Assembly: GCA_033782935.1 (NCBI GenBank)
Contig: JAWQEG010001327.1
Location: forward strand, 291,001-355,000
Reading direction: 5' to 3'
DNA from: Petrolisthes cinctipes
Taxonomy: Eukaryota; Arthropoda; Malacostraca; Decapoda; Porcellanidae
Length of the DNA: 64,000 nucleotides
Shown: positions 1-12,200 of the stretch, in pieces
How the letters are laid out: every line of letters begins with the position of its first letter
Numbering within the stretch: the first letter of the stretch is position 1
Notes under the pieces: generated by a model
What the model saw: only the letters and a program-made list of their open reading frames with translations
The model's database searches: none
What the model was told of the DNA's origin: nothing
Program-made: the position numbers and the translations under genes

Positions 1-172
1 TGTTGTATTTGATGCCGTATTGGTCTTTACTGTCTTCTGCTACAAGGTTGATATTAGTGTGAATTTCCATATACACTCTACCAATACTCACACCGTTGTA
101 TTTGATGCCGTTTTGGTCTTTACTGTCTTCTGCTACAAGGTTGATATTAGTGTGACATTCCATATACACCTT
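1..172. repeat. 93-bp tandem repeat, about 1.9 units
   Basis: A unit starting GTTGTATTTGATGCCGT at position 2 recurs at position 95 with a few substitutions, giving a 93-bp period. It runs off the left edge, so the array may be longer. No coding potential is apparent. The next stretch (173-529) holds a 20-bp A tract near 381-401 and otherwise nothing I recognise. Confidence 0.85.
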
Positions 173-539
173 GTCTTGTGAACTAACTGACTGCACCACC
201 TTACCCTTACACATCTTCAAGTCATCAGGACTGCCAACATGTTGGAGAGGGAATATTTCCACACTCAGTCTTCAATACCCTTACCAGTTTAGTGGTTTTC
301 AACCAACTCATAATCTTCTTGGAGTATCAAAACTAATTTGGGCTAACGAGACTAGAGTCAACGTCAATCTCTAATTAATGCAAAAAAAAAAAAAAAAAAA
401 AATACAGTTGACAAGCCTGTGGGTGCCAGACGCATCTCCCTGGCCTCTGCTCACATGTATTATCTGCCAAAATAAAAAAAATTTGCTACCTAGAAACAGA
501 TGAAATACCGAGGGATTTATAGTAAATTATCAAACAGCA

Positions 540-2553
540 CGTGTTCACTATATTCAATACAACAGGCTATTATTAAAAGTATTCAGAATATTACAAGGTT
601 GCTATCACGTGAGGGATAATGAGAGCCTTGATATTTGACACGATTATAAACTGTTAGGTAGATACGGGGGAAATGGAAGTGTGTGTTAGTGGTATCAACA
701 CTTGACACATGTAATATAAAGGTATTCACATTTGCTTCATTTAATAAAGAGCATTCTGGTTCATGATTCTTATTCAGTTATTGTGTAAGTATTTTTCAGC
801 GTTTAGTGCTTGATGATAACCATTGAATATTATACGAAAAAATACCGTATACAATAATATTACCTCAGTTGTTTTTGTGTTACATCATAATATGAAAAAG
901 TTAATCTTACCTTTAATGATGTTAATAATTGACACGAATATCGGTATATAAATAATTGATAACCGGGTGTATTTTCGTACTTTTATTAAAGCTTCCACAC
1001 ATTTTTCACCTCCCCAAGAATAATTTCTCACCTCTCTTGTATAGGCACCCCCCCTACCCTCCTCAAATCCCTCCTTACTTTTCCCTCCCACCAGTGAATG
1101 GTCCGAGCCAGAAGAGCTCACAACTAGTGTTTCGGGGTTATCTCGGCCAACATTGACAACGCTGGGTGGGCCTCACGGGAGTGTGAACGTCAGAGGTGGT
1201 GTGGTGTGGGTTGTGTTTGGAGGAAGGTTGGTTTGCTCGAAACATTATCCCAACTCATGCTTCGTCTTATCTACCATTAGTTACAAATGTGTCGAGCAAA
1301 TCAACTTCATCTCTCAAGCGCCATCACTGACGTCACGTACACTGTTGCCAGAACCGATATCACAAAAATAAGAAGATGACTGGCCTGTGGGGGTCTTAAT
1401 TTTTATGTGTGACTGTACACTCGATCAAAAAAGTATCGCGCATTTCCCTCGTGAAACATTTTGACACCTAAGACGATGGCTACTGAAAACGAGCTTGTTT
1501 ATCACGAGCTGTAGCGATCATTTACAGAACCATCGGACCCCACCTGCGCGATACTTTTTTGATCCAGTGTACAGCTCCAGACAGATCAAGGGTCCACACC
1601 AAATCCATCAGCGACTTGGTTTGGGCCTCGTCAGATCTGGCAACAGTTGCAGGTGGAGGGAGGGGGGATGTTAGTGGGAGAGGAGGAGAGATATGTGGGC
1701 GGATCTATATAGGAGGGTAACGAATGATCAGGTAGAGAAGACGTGAATGAATGAAACATACACTGTGAACGGTATCGAATCACCAATAGTTTAAAGCAGG
1801 GTTCTTCAAACTTTTTCAGTCATGACCCAGTTTTTACTATGACATCATTCTCGCGACCCATACAGAAAGATCGTTTACAAATGACCAGAATTATCAACCT
1901 AAGAAAATTCAAGGCCAGAAATTGAAACCAATAATTATGATTAAAAGGCATTCTAACCAGAATTATAAACAGAATTATAAGCACTGCCTCACCTACCCCT
2001 CCTTCTCTCTCTCTTAGTCTCTTTCAAGAAGGCTAATATTTGTGCAATGATTTTATTTTATTGATAATTAAATATATGAATATTCGATTATAAAAATATG
2101 TTAGTGAATTCATGTATGAACTTCATATTTATTTTATTGTCACGAACATTATTATTCTATTTTATTCATGTATTTATTTTTGTGAGCCTGCGACAGCTGG
2201 GCTTGGGAGAAGGAGATAAGTAGGGTGGACTACAAGCACGAGGGATTTGATTGATATTAGGTGGCGCAACAGCGAGGTCAAATAGCACCAGGAAAAGGTG
2301 ATAGAGAGGTGTGACAGCAAGCAAGAAGGAAATAGGAAGAAAGGAGGGACAGTTGAAGAAATGTAAGCTAGTGGCGGGGGCCGAAGGGGCGCCAAAACCC
2401 TTAAAGTATTGCCCACATCATTACAGGCAATACCCCCCTACGGGGCAAGGACAAGGAATAAAAGGAATACAGGGATAGCTGTCTAATACCCAAAGGATAA
2501 TATATATTCAGTAGTCTATCCCACTACGATGGTGAACAAAAGACAGTGCCTTT
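540..2553 (-). repeat. Dispersed repeat block, inverted and permuted copy of 45438-47135
   Basis: Read on the minus strand, 540-1417 matches 45438-46141 and 1570-2553 matches 46142-47135, but the two halves come in opposite order at the two loci. The region near 1798-1830 (CAGGGTTCTTCAAACTTTTT) resembles a hAT-type terminus. Short open frames here (such as minus-strand 2174-2416) are conserved only because the repeat is copied; I see no domain in them. Confidence 0.7.
1418..1569. mobile_element. Tc1/mariner-type MITE, 152 bp
   Basis: The ends are inverted repeats: the left begins CACTCGATCAAAAAAGTATC and the right, reverse-complemented, begins CACTGGATCAAAAAAGTATC (about 25 bp, one mismatch). 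TA dinucleotides flank it at 1416-1417 and 1570-1571, the target duplication expected for Tc1/mariner elements. No transposase is present. The related block at 45438-47135 lacks this insertion. Confidence 0.85.
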
Positions 2554-2739
2554 ATTTAAAGGACATAATGTAACAGATATTCTAATTATATTTGTTTGTT
2601 ATTACTTTTCAACTAATCACCTTCATTTTTCTTACCCTCTTCCCCCTCACCCTCGCCTCAAATCATCACATTTCTTCTCTCCTATATCCACCTACGTTAA
2701 TGCAGTATGCACTTCTTTAAACCAGGGTTCTTCAAATTA

Positions 2740-3073
2740 CGGGTCCCGAATTCCTCTAAACTGGGTCGCAGGCTCACAAAAATAAATACATGAATAAAAT
2801 AGAATAATAATGTTCGTGACAATAAAATAAATATAAAGTTCTTACATGAATCCACCTAACATATTTTTATAATCGAGTATTCATATATTTAATTATCAAT
2901 AAAATAAAATCATTGCAAAAATATTAGCCTTCTTGAGAGAGAATAAGAGAGAAAGAAGGAGGGGTAGGTGAGGCAATGCTTATAATTCTGTTTATAATTC
3001 TGGTTAGAATGCCTTTTAATCATAATTATTGCGTTTCAGTTTCTGGCCTTGTATATTCTTAGGTTGATAATTG
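2740..3073 (+). repeat. Partial plus-orientation copy of the 1800-2190 repeat
   Basis: This stretch is the reverse complement of about 1800-2190, sharing the AATAAATACATGAATAAAAT segment, the GAGGGGTAGGTGAGGC segment and the hAT-like CAGGGTTCTTCAAA end near 2745. With 1800-2190 it forms a spaced inverted pair. The same orientation recurs at 46500-46810. Confidence 0.7.
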
Positions 3074-3477
3074 AACACATATACGAGCCTACAGTATGCG
3101 TGTGTGTGTGTGTGTGTGTGTTAGAATATTGTCACTACAGTAATGAATGGTACTGGCAACTATCACCCAAACTTTGTAACCCTCTTGTATTCTATTAATT
3201 AACCCATAACGTCAAGAAAATACCCCCTACATCGTCGTCAACTCACAACATATTCCAAGATGCTGGGAGTGACGGTGTAGCTGCTGCCCTCTCCTATATA
3301 GTGACGTGTATAAATGAGGTGTGGTCATCTAGTGGGACATAAGAGAAGCTATGGTTCCAACATCACCATCACGAAGCTCCACTGCCCCATCTGGTGCGAC
3401 ACCCAATAGGCCTAATCTCGGGGCCTCACAAGAGTCACAGGGCAACTAACACCCTACAGTCCCGAGGTTCAGGTATA

Positions 3478-3483
3478 AAAAAA

Positions 3484-3517
<34 letters not shown>

Positions 3518-3519
3518 TC
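3478..3519. repeat. A tract followed by (TA)n
   Basis: About 23 A residues are followed by about ten TA units. The copy B equivalent (48300-48362) has a shorter A tract and about 25 TA units, so the locus is highly length-variable. Confidence 0.9.
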
Positions 3520-3716
3520 ATAATGAATAACGAAATATAATTAACATGATACACAGATGTCCAAATAATTTTACAAACAAATAAATATATTTTTCTAAAC
3601 AACAATACAATTTCACGAAACAAAACAAATACAAAGTGTGAAAAAAAGGACGAAAATCACTGCATTCTGTAAATTACATAAATATTCCTGTGTTCAGTCA
3701 CGAGCATTAATAAGTA

Positions 3717-4093
3717 TCCAGGTATGTATGTATGTATGTATGTATGTAACAGGATAATAAGTGTTGGAATAATTGGTATTTATGTATGTATGTATGATAA
3801 TTAAGTATGTATGTATGTATGTATGTCAGATGAATTAATAAGTATGTATGTATGTATGTATGTATGTCAGATGAAATAATATGTATGTATGTATGTATCT
3901 CAGATGAATTAAAATGTATGGATGTATGTATATATGTATGTATGTATGATAATTAAGTATGTATGTATATATGTATGTCAGATGAATTAATATGTATGTA
4001 TGTATGTATGTTATGTATGTATGTATGTCAGATGAATTAATATGTATGTATGTATGTGTTGTATGTTATGTATGTATGTATGTATGTATGTCA
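3717..4093. repeat. (GTAT)n compound microsatellite
   Basis: Blocks of GTAT units are interrupted by a recurring spacer containing CAGATGAATTAATA, giving a higher-order repeat. Copy B (48567-48782) is about 160 bp shorter, having lost whole block-plus-spacer units. Confidence 0.9.
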
Positions 4094-4277
4094 GATGATG
4101 ATTCACAACAACAACAACAACATCACCTGAGTACTAATTTTCGCTCGTGACTGAACACCTAATAATATTTTTCCCAACACTTACCTGTGGTGTAGTGTGA
4201 TGCAAGAATGGCCATGGTGTTAACGATGGCTTGGTATGGGTACGATGGATACGATACACCATGGCTTTTCCTACCTG

Positions 4278-4604
4278 AAAAAAAAAAAAAAAAAAAATAA
4301 TAATAATAACAATAATAGTGATAATAATAATGATGATAATAATAATAATAATGATAGTTATAATGATAATAATGATAATAATAATAATAATAATGATAAT
4401 AATAATAATGATAATAATAATAATAATGATGATGATAATGATAATAATGATAATAATGATAATAATAATAACAATAATAACAATAATAATAAAAGTAATA
4501 ATGATAATAGAAATGATAATAATAAAATAACAGTAACAATAATAATAATAATAATAATATTAACAATAGTAATAAAAATAACAGTAATAATAATAAATAG
4601 ATAA
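4278..4604. repeat. A tract plus (AAT)n/(GATAAT)n microsatellite
   Basis: About 20 A residues are followed by about 300 bp of AAT-type trinucleotides with GAT interruptions. Open frames here (poly-Asn, poly-Ile, poly-Tyr) are repeat artefacts. The tract adjoins a tRNA-like SINE head on the minus strand (4686-4760), so it may be that SINE's expanded tail. Confidence 0.85.
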
Positions 4605-4760
4605 ATAAAAATAACGAGTTTGTATTAATATTTTCGGTGGCCTTATAGTTACTCGATTTGGAAGAGAAAAAAAATATTCTCAGCCCATCACCTGAGAGGA
4701 TTCGAACTCCTGACCTATAAGTTACTAGTCCAGAACACTAATCACTCAACCACCTCCCCT
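4605..4760 (-). mobile_element. tRNA-derived SINE (head plus short body)
   Basis: On the minus strand, 4760 to about 4686 resembles a tRNA gene: an A-box-like TGGTTGAGTGATTAG, an anticodon-loop-like CTAGTAA (AGT, Thr-like) and a B-box-like AGTTCGAATCC. A body of about 80 bp follows, then the AAT-rich tract at 4278-4604. The cloverleaf is imperfect, so this is more likely a SINE head than a working tRNA. Copy B has the same at 49325-49470. Confidence 0.55.
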
Positions 4761-5004
4761 ATGTATGTATGTATGTACAGTATGTATGTATGTATGTATG
4801 TATGGTCTAAAAATGAAAAATGCTCAAACTTGCTAATGACATAAAAAAAATATATATTGGTTGGTCAAAACGCAGAACTTTTCCAAAAATAAAAATAACA
4901 AATAAAAATTCTCTTGTGCTTTTCCACCCATATAAGAGTGAGGGAACTTTTCCTGTCTGTGTTGCCTGGGAAGGAATTTGAATGCTTCTGATTCCTCCAT
5001 AGAC

Positions 5005-5405
5005 AGACAGACACACACACAGTCAGACAGACAGACAGACACACACACATACACTGATACACAGACAGGCACACACACAGACAGACACACACACTGACAG
5101 ACAGACACACACAGACAGACAGACACACACAGACAGACAGACACACACAGGCAGACATACAGACAGACAGACAGACACAGATACACACAGACAGACACAC
5201 ACACACAGATACACAGACAGACACACACAAACACACACAGACAGACAGACAGACAGACACACACACAGACAGACACACACAGGCAGACATACAGACACAC
5301 ACACACAGATACACAGACAGATACACACACAGACAGACACACACAAACACACACAGACAGACAGACAGACACACACACAGATAGAGACACACACACACAC
5401 AGACA

Positions 5406-5441
<36 letters not shown>

Positions 5442-5450
5442 GACACACAT
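5005..5450. repeat. (CA)n/(CAGA)n microsatellite
   Basis: Mixed ACAC and GACA units over about 450 bp. It produces long Cys/Val/Ser frames in several registers on the minus strand, all artefacts. Copy B is 49712-50205. Confidence 0.9.
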
Positions 5451-5464
5451 ACAAACAAAGTCTC

Positions 5465-5765
5465 CAAAAATTGTATTCTGAAGTAATCTTATGTTTGGGG
5501 ATATATTTTTGGAGGAATTTGAAGGGTTCTAATTCCTTCAAAGTATACTCCATAATAAAACAAATCCTCCAATTGTATTATTAATTAATATTATGTTTGG
5601 TTTGGAGGATTTGAAGGCTTCTGATTCCTCCAAAGTATAACAGATCCTCAAATTGCATCATTAAGTAATCTTATGTTTGGTTTGGAGGAATTTGAAGGCT
5701 TCTGATTCCTCCAAAGTATACTCCATAAGAAACAGATATAGTTTGGAGGAATCAGTAACCATCAA
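5465..5765. repeat. About 3 diverged units of a 90-100-bp tandem repeat
   Basis: Units share GAAGGCTTCTGATTCCTCC, AAGTATACTCCATAA and ATCTTATGTTTGGTTTGG. The TTTGGAGGAAT motif also occurs in the dispersed repeat at 6045-6178 and 9295-9600. Copy B is 50222-50520. The following 5766-5960 holds two repeats of TCAATAAACAAACACCTTTG (one in copy B) and nothing else recognised. Confidence 0.65.
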
Positions 5766-5961
5766 TTCAATAAACAAACACCTTTGAATAATCAGGTGGG
5801 TATTTTTTTTCTGTGTGTGTGTTTTTTATGGATAAGTTGAAAGTGTATTAAGGACTGAAGAAATAAAATTGATAAATCAATTCAATAAACAAACACCTTT
5901 GTGTGTGTTTTTTTATGGATTAGTTGTGAGTGTTTTAAAAGGACACTATCTTGTTGCAAAT

Positions 5962-5967
<6 letters not shown>

Positions 5968-6029
<62 letters not shown>
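5968..6029. repeat. (GA)n microsatellite
   Basis: About 31 GA units. Copy B (50631-50687) is slightly shorter. Confidence 0.95.
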
Positions 6030-6032
<3 letters not shown>

Positions 6033-6039
6033 AGGGAGT

Positions 6040-6180
6040 AATTCACTTTTGTTACATTGGAGTGCCTTGATTCATACCAAAGTATGCCAGGAAACAGGAC
6101 CAGAGGAAATAATGGCGTTTGTTCTGTTGCTTGGAATAGTTTGGAGGAATCGGTTGCTCCAGATTTACCAACACCTTAGA
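6040..6180. repeat. Dispersed short repeat, TGGAGTGCCTTGATTCCTCC family
   Basis: The copy runs from TTTGTTACATTGGAGTGCCT to GCTCCAGATTTACCAACAC and contains the near-complementary pieces GATTCMTCCAAA and TTTGGAGGAATC. Other copies lie at 9295-9420, 9475-9600, 15350-15410 (reverse), 50690-50835, 53938-54070 and 60405-60465 (reverse). It looks like a small mobile or foldback sequence; no target duplication was resolved. Confidence 0.6.
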
Positions 6181-6182
6181 GC

Positions 6183-6404
6183 TTAGACAAACACACAGAC
6201 AGGCAGACAGACAGACACAGACAGACAGACAGACAGACAGACACACACAGAGACAGACATACAGACACACACACACACAGATACGCACTACCCAACAACA
6301 CACACACAGACAGACAGACACACACACATACACACACAGACATTACCCAACAACACACACAGACAGACAGACACAGGCAGACACACACACACACACACTA
6401 CCCC
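6183..6404. repeat. (CAGA)n/(CA)n minisatellite
   Basis: CAGA and CACA tracts are separated by the phrase ACTACCCAACAACACACAC, repeated two or three times. Copy B is 50847-51085. Confidence 0.85.
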
Positions 6405-6598
6405 TTCCCTCAGTAACTAAAATTGTCTAGTGTTAGTCAGAAGAAAGAAAAAAATTCCATATGTCGAAATCCACTCGGTTTTCAAAAGTTAGTTGGTTGG
6501 TTCGTGTGTGTGTGAATTTTTATTTTATTTTATTTTTTGGAATAGGTCGATTTTTGGTGACCAATTTTATGATGCGAGTCGTGAGTGTATATGTGTAT

Positions 6599-6600
<2 letters not shown>

Positions 6601-6653
<53 letters not shown>
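6601..6653. repeat. T tract of about 53 bp
   Basis: Uninterrupted T run. Copy B (51291-51321) is about 31 bp. Confidence 0.95.
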
Positions 6654-6655
<2 letters not shown>

Positions 6656-6769
6656 ATATAGCCCTCCCCCCTCTCCTCTCTCTCATGTGTAGGCAGGCAT
6701 TTTGAACTTTTCAGAAATTTTTGAGTTTTTAGAAAAGTATGTGTCTTATTGTTTTATGTGCTGGTGTAG

Positions 6770-7745
<976 letters not shown>

Positions 7746-7899
7746 TCAGCAACAAACCAAACCAACCAACCAAACCAACCTTTCTCAAAATCTCACCCTT
7801 GCATGCGACGGAAGAAAGTCTATGAAAAATAATGTCCGGTCGAAGGAAAGAACCGAATCAGACGACAACATGAGGTGGTCAAGTTGGTGTAGCAGGTCA

Positions 7900-8400
7900 C
7901 GAGCCGTCCAGGACCCGATGGAGTATATAAGACAAGTGTGTGTGTGTGTGTGTGTGTGTGGAACGGTAGCTGCTTGAGGTACAGTATAGGACAGGCAACA
8001 CATACACACAACACAAGCAACTCAGGACCCGGTGGGGTATATAAGACAAGTGTGTGTGTGGAACGGTAGCCGCTTCAGGCATAGGATAGGCAACACACAC
8101 ACACAACACACACACACATACAACCTGCTTAAGAGTATATAAGACAGTGTGTGTGTAACAGTACAACACACACACAACACACGCAACCCAGGACCTGGTG
8201 GAATATATAAAACAGTGTGTGTGTTTGTGGAACGGTAGCTGCTTGAGGAATAGGACAGGCAACACACAACACACGCAACTCAGGACCCAGTGGAGTATAT
8301 AAGACAGTGTGTGTGTGTGGAACGGTAGCCGCTTGAGGTGTAGGACAGGCAACACGTACACACAACACACACATATATACACATACAACACACACTGTCT
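7900..8400. repeat. Minisatellite with TATATAAG in each unit
   Basis: Five or six diverged units of about 70-120 bp. Each carries GGARTATATAAGACA, a TG run, GGAACGGTAGCTGCTTGAGG (or a variant), AGGACAGGCAACACAC and CAGGACCCGGTGG. The TATATAAG matches a TATA-box consensus on the plus strand, upstream of and pointing toward the repeat-protein gene at 9230. Promoter function is unproven. Copy B is 52550-53045. Confidence 0.7.
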
Positions 8401-8745
8401 TAGGGTGTCGCTATAGCACAGTTGGGGGTGTAGCAAAGTTGGGGGTTGTAGCAAAGTTATAACACCATCCATCGTCGTCCCAGCCACTACAAGGAACACC
8501 AAGATAGCCATCGTTACACACACCACCACAACACCAATAGAGCCATCATTACACACACACCACAACAACAACCATCGTAAAAAAATAACCTTAACTATCG
8601 TCCCAGTCACAACAACAGTCATCGTAGTAACACCATCCATCGTCGTTTTAGCCACTACAAGGAACACGAAGGGAGCTATCGTTACCCACAACAACAGTCA
8701 TCGTAGTAACACCATCCATCGTATCAAGCACGTCGTTGCAGAGGA
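8400..8745. repeat. Diverged short tandem repeats (ACCATCCATCGTCG, GTTGGGGGT)
   Basis: GCAAAGTTGGGGGTTGTA recurs near 8415-8460. A block containing CACCATCCATCGTCGT, GCCACTACAAGGAACAC and CCACAACAACAGTCATCGTA occurs two or three times to about 8735. Copy B (53040-53385) has one more GTTGGGGGT unit and lacks about 50 bp. No gene seen. Confidence 0.6.
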
Positions 8746-9170
8746 ACATTTTTCCTTCTCTGTGCTTTCTTCATTTTCCTTCTCTGTGCTTTCTTCACTT
8801 TCCTCCTCTGTGCTTTCTTCACTTTCCCTTTCTTCACTTTCCTTCTCTGTGATTTCTTCACTTTCCCTTTCTTCATTTTCATTCTCTGTGCTTTCTTTAT
8901 TTTCCTTCTCTGTGCTTTGTCGATTTTCCTTTTGTGCTTTCTTCATTTTCCTTCTCTGTGCTTTCTTGCTTCTCCCTTCTTTCTGTGCTTTCTCGATCTT
9001 CCTTCCTTCCCCCTTTCTTCCATAAATCCCTCAGCCCCACATACATACTCCTTCTGGATCTTCCTTCTCCCTTCTTTCCCTGCTTTCTCGATCTTCCTTC
9101 TCCCTTCTTTCTCTGCTTTCTCGATCTTCCTTTTCCCTTTATTCTGTGCCTTTTTCAACTTTCCCTCTTC
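8745..9170. repeat. Pyrimidine-rich minisatellites
   Basis: 8745-8945 repeats a roughly 24-bp unit around CCTTCTCTGTGCTTTCTTCA. 8985-9150 repeats a roughly 33-bp unit around CTTTCTCGATCTTCCTTC. The minus strand of the first block is open with a KENEESTE-like period of 8 residues, but no supporting gene structure is visible. The block ends about 60 bp before the repeat-protein start codon and may be 5' flank or 5' UTR. Copy B is 53392-53815. Confidence 0.75.
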
Positions 9171-9229
9171 ATAAATCACTCGTCCTAGCCAGCCAGAAAA
9201 CAAGCCAGAAAGCCAGCCAGAAAACCACC

Positions 9230-12200
9230 ATGGTAAGTGTCTTGGCTTTTTGAGTGAATTTTGAGTGAGTTTTGAGTGAATTTAAGGGAATAATATACTT
9301 TTGTTACATTGGAGTGCCTTGATTCCTCCAAATTATGCCAGGAAACAGACCCAGATGAAGAAAAATAATGGTATGCTGTTGCCTGGAATAGTTTGGAGGA
9401 ATCATTTGCTCCAGATTTATGGTACCACCCAAAACAATGTGCTATATACCCCTTTAAGGTGATAATTCTTTTTTGGTACATTGGAGTGCCTTGATTCCTC
9501 CAAATTATGCCAGGAAACAGACCCAGATGAAGAAAAGTAATGGTATCCTGTTGCCTGGAATAGTTTGGAGGATTTGGTTGCTCCAGATTTACCAACACAA
9601 AACTTCCCCCTTAAGGACCCTGTGATCATGAATGAGAACTGGAGGCTTTTGTTTCCTCCCGACTATGCCACGAAACACGCTCCTTCCAAATAGGTGGTGT
9701 TTCGTGGCAATATCTGAAGGACTCACTAACCTCCAATTTTCTGACTACAACACGTGGGTCCTATTTTTGGTCAATTTTGGGGCTACTGCTTCCTCCAAAC
9801 TATGACAGGAAACAAATTCACCTCAATGTTACTAATAGGGGCTCCTGACCTAACCTAATCTAACCTGACCTAACCTAACCTAACCTAATCTAACCTGAAC
9901 TAACCTAACCTAATCTAAACTAATCTAACCTGATCTAGCCTAACCTAACCTGACCTAACCTAACCAAACCTAACCTAACCTGATTAACCTAACCAAACCT
10001 AACCTAATCTTAACTAGTATAACCCAATCCAACCTAATTCAACCTAACCTAACATAACCTTACCCAATCTAACCTCACCTAACTTGACCTAACCTAACCA
10101 AACGTAACCTAACTTGACCTAACCTCCAACCAACAGATGACACACGTGGTAGCGGTGGTCATGGTGGTGTCAGCTATGGCCGTGCTGTGTTCCTCTCTGC
10201 CCGGGGAATCATTTGTCCAACCCACGAGTACCAAGGCATTTCCAGGACCAGCCCACGCCAACACTGATAAACCAACATGTAGCACCGCCAACGCCGCCTT
10301 CTACAGCAACGACATCAACCCGAGTCCTGGCATTCCTGACCAACCTATTATTCCACCGGTGCATGCCCAGGTTTTCACGAGAGACCAACAAGACCCATCC
10401 TCCATCAGCGTCAACCCGAGTCCTAGCATTCCTGACCAACCTAATATTCTACCAGTGCATGCCCAGGTTTTCACGAGAGACCAACAAGACCCAATCTCCT
10501 TCAGCGTCAACCCGATTCCTGACCAACCTAATATTTTACCAGTGCATGCCCAGGTTTTCACGAGAGACCAACAACACCCATCCACCTTCAGCGTCGATAC
10601 CAACCCTGAGACTGCTAGCAGTGATTCTACCTTCAGAACGCGTCATGCTCGTTCCTATAACCGCGAAAATAAATCCATTCAATCTTTCCATTCAATTAAA
10701 TATAGTAGTAGTAAGAGTGCAGGGAAACATATCCATCATGCACACGCCATTAGCCTTCCAGAAACCACACCGATCTCAGAGTCCATGCCAGCACGCTCTA
10801 CTAACCAACTCCAAAAGGAATTACCATATATTACCCAAGGAGAGGAGCTGGAACCAATGCCTCAATTTGATTCTACACAACCCTCATTGAATCAGAGTCC
10901 TACACCAATACCCACTTCCACTACACCACCATCGACACCAATACCAACTTCTACTACACAACCATCTACACCAATAACCACTTCTACTAAACCACCATCT
11001 ACACCAATACACACTTCTACTACACCACCATCTACACCAATACTAACTTCTACTACACCACCATCTACACCAATACTAATTTTTACTACACCACCATCTA
11101 CACCAATAACCACTTCCACTACACCAATAGCCACTTCGACTACACCACCATCTACTTCAATAACCACTTCGACTACACCACCATCTGTGATCATGGTACC
11201 CGCCCCAACTATAGTGCCTCGTGCCCCAAGGAAATCCAACAACCCACCTGCACCAACGATCATACCACAAGAACCCATGTATACTTACCCATCAGAACCG
11301 CCCATGTATACTTACCCTACAGAACCACCCATGTATACTTACCCATCAGAACCACCCATGTATACTTACCCTACAGAACCACCCATGTATACTTACCCAT
11401 CAGAACCACCCATGTATACTTACCCAACAGAACCACCCATGTATACTTACCCTACAGAACCACCCATGTATACTTATCCTACAGAACCACCCATGTATAC
11501 TTACCCTACAGAACCACCCATGTATACTTATCCTACAGAACCACCCATGTATACTTACCCTACAGAACCACCCATGTATACTTACCCATCAGAACCACCC
11601 ATGTATACTTACCATACAAAACCATCAATGATTACTTACTTACCACAAGAATCGACGACTACTCACACCCAACCAAAACCACCCACGACTACTCACACCC
11701 AGCCAAAACCACCCACGACTACTCACACCCAGCCAAAACCACCCACGACTACTCACACCCAGCCAAAACCACCCACGACTACTCACACCCAGCCAAAACC
11801 ACCCACGACTACTCATACCCAGCCAAAAGCAAACAAGACTACTCACACCCAGCCAAAACCACCCAAGACTACTCACACCCAGCCAAAATTACCCATATTC
11901 AGCAGACCACTTCCTTATGTACTTCCAATTTCACCCATAAAAATTACACCCATAATATCAGCACCCAAGACTACTCACCCACGAGTATCACAGAAGACTA
12001 CTCACCCACCACCAGCACCCACCACGATCACTCACCCACCACCAGCACCACCCATGGCCACTCATCCACCACCAGCACCCAAGACTACTCACCCACCACC
12101 AGTACCCAAGACTAATCACCCACGAGTATCACAGAAGACTACTCACCCACCACCAGCACCCACTACTTCAGCACCCATGACTACTCACCCACCACCAGCA

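Noticed and set aside
4236..4604. Poly-Asn protein
   Set aside because: The frame is the AAT microsatellite itself, with no start context, and differs in frame structure in copy B.
7900..8400. CRISPR-like array
   Set aside because: Repeats are imperfect, units overlap TG tracts, there are no uniform spacers or cas genes, and the DNA is eukaryotic.
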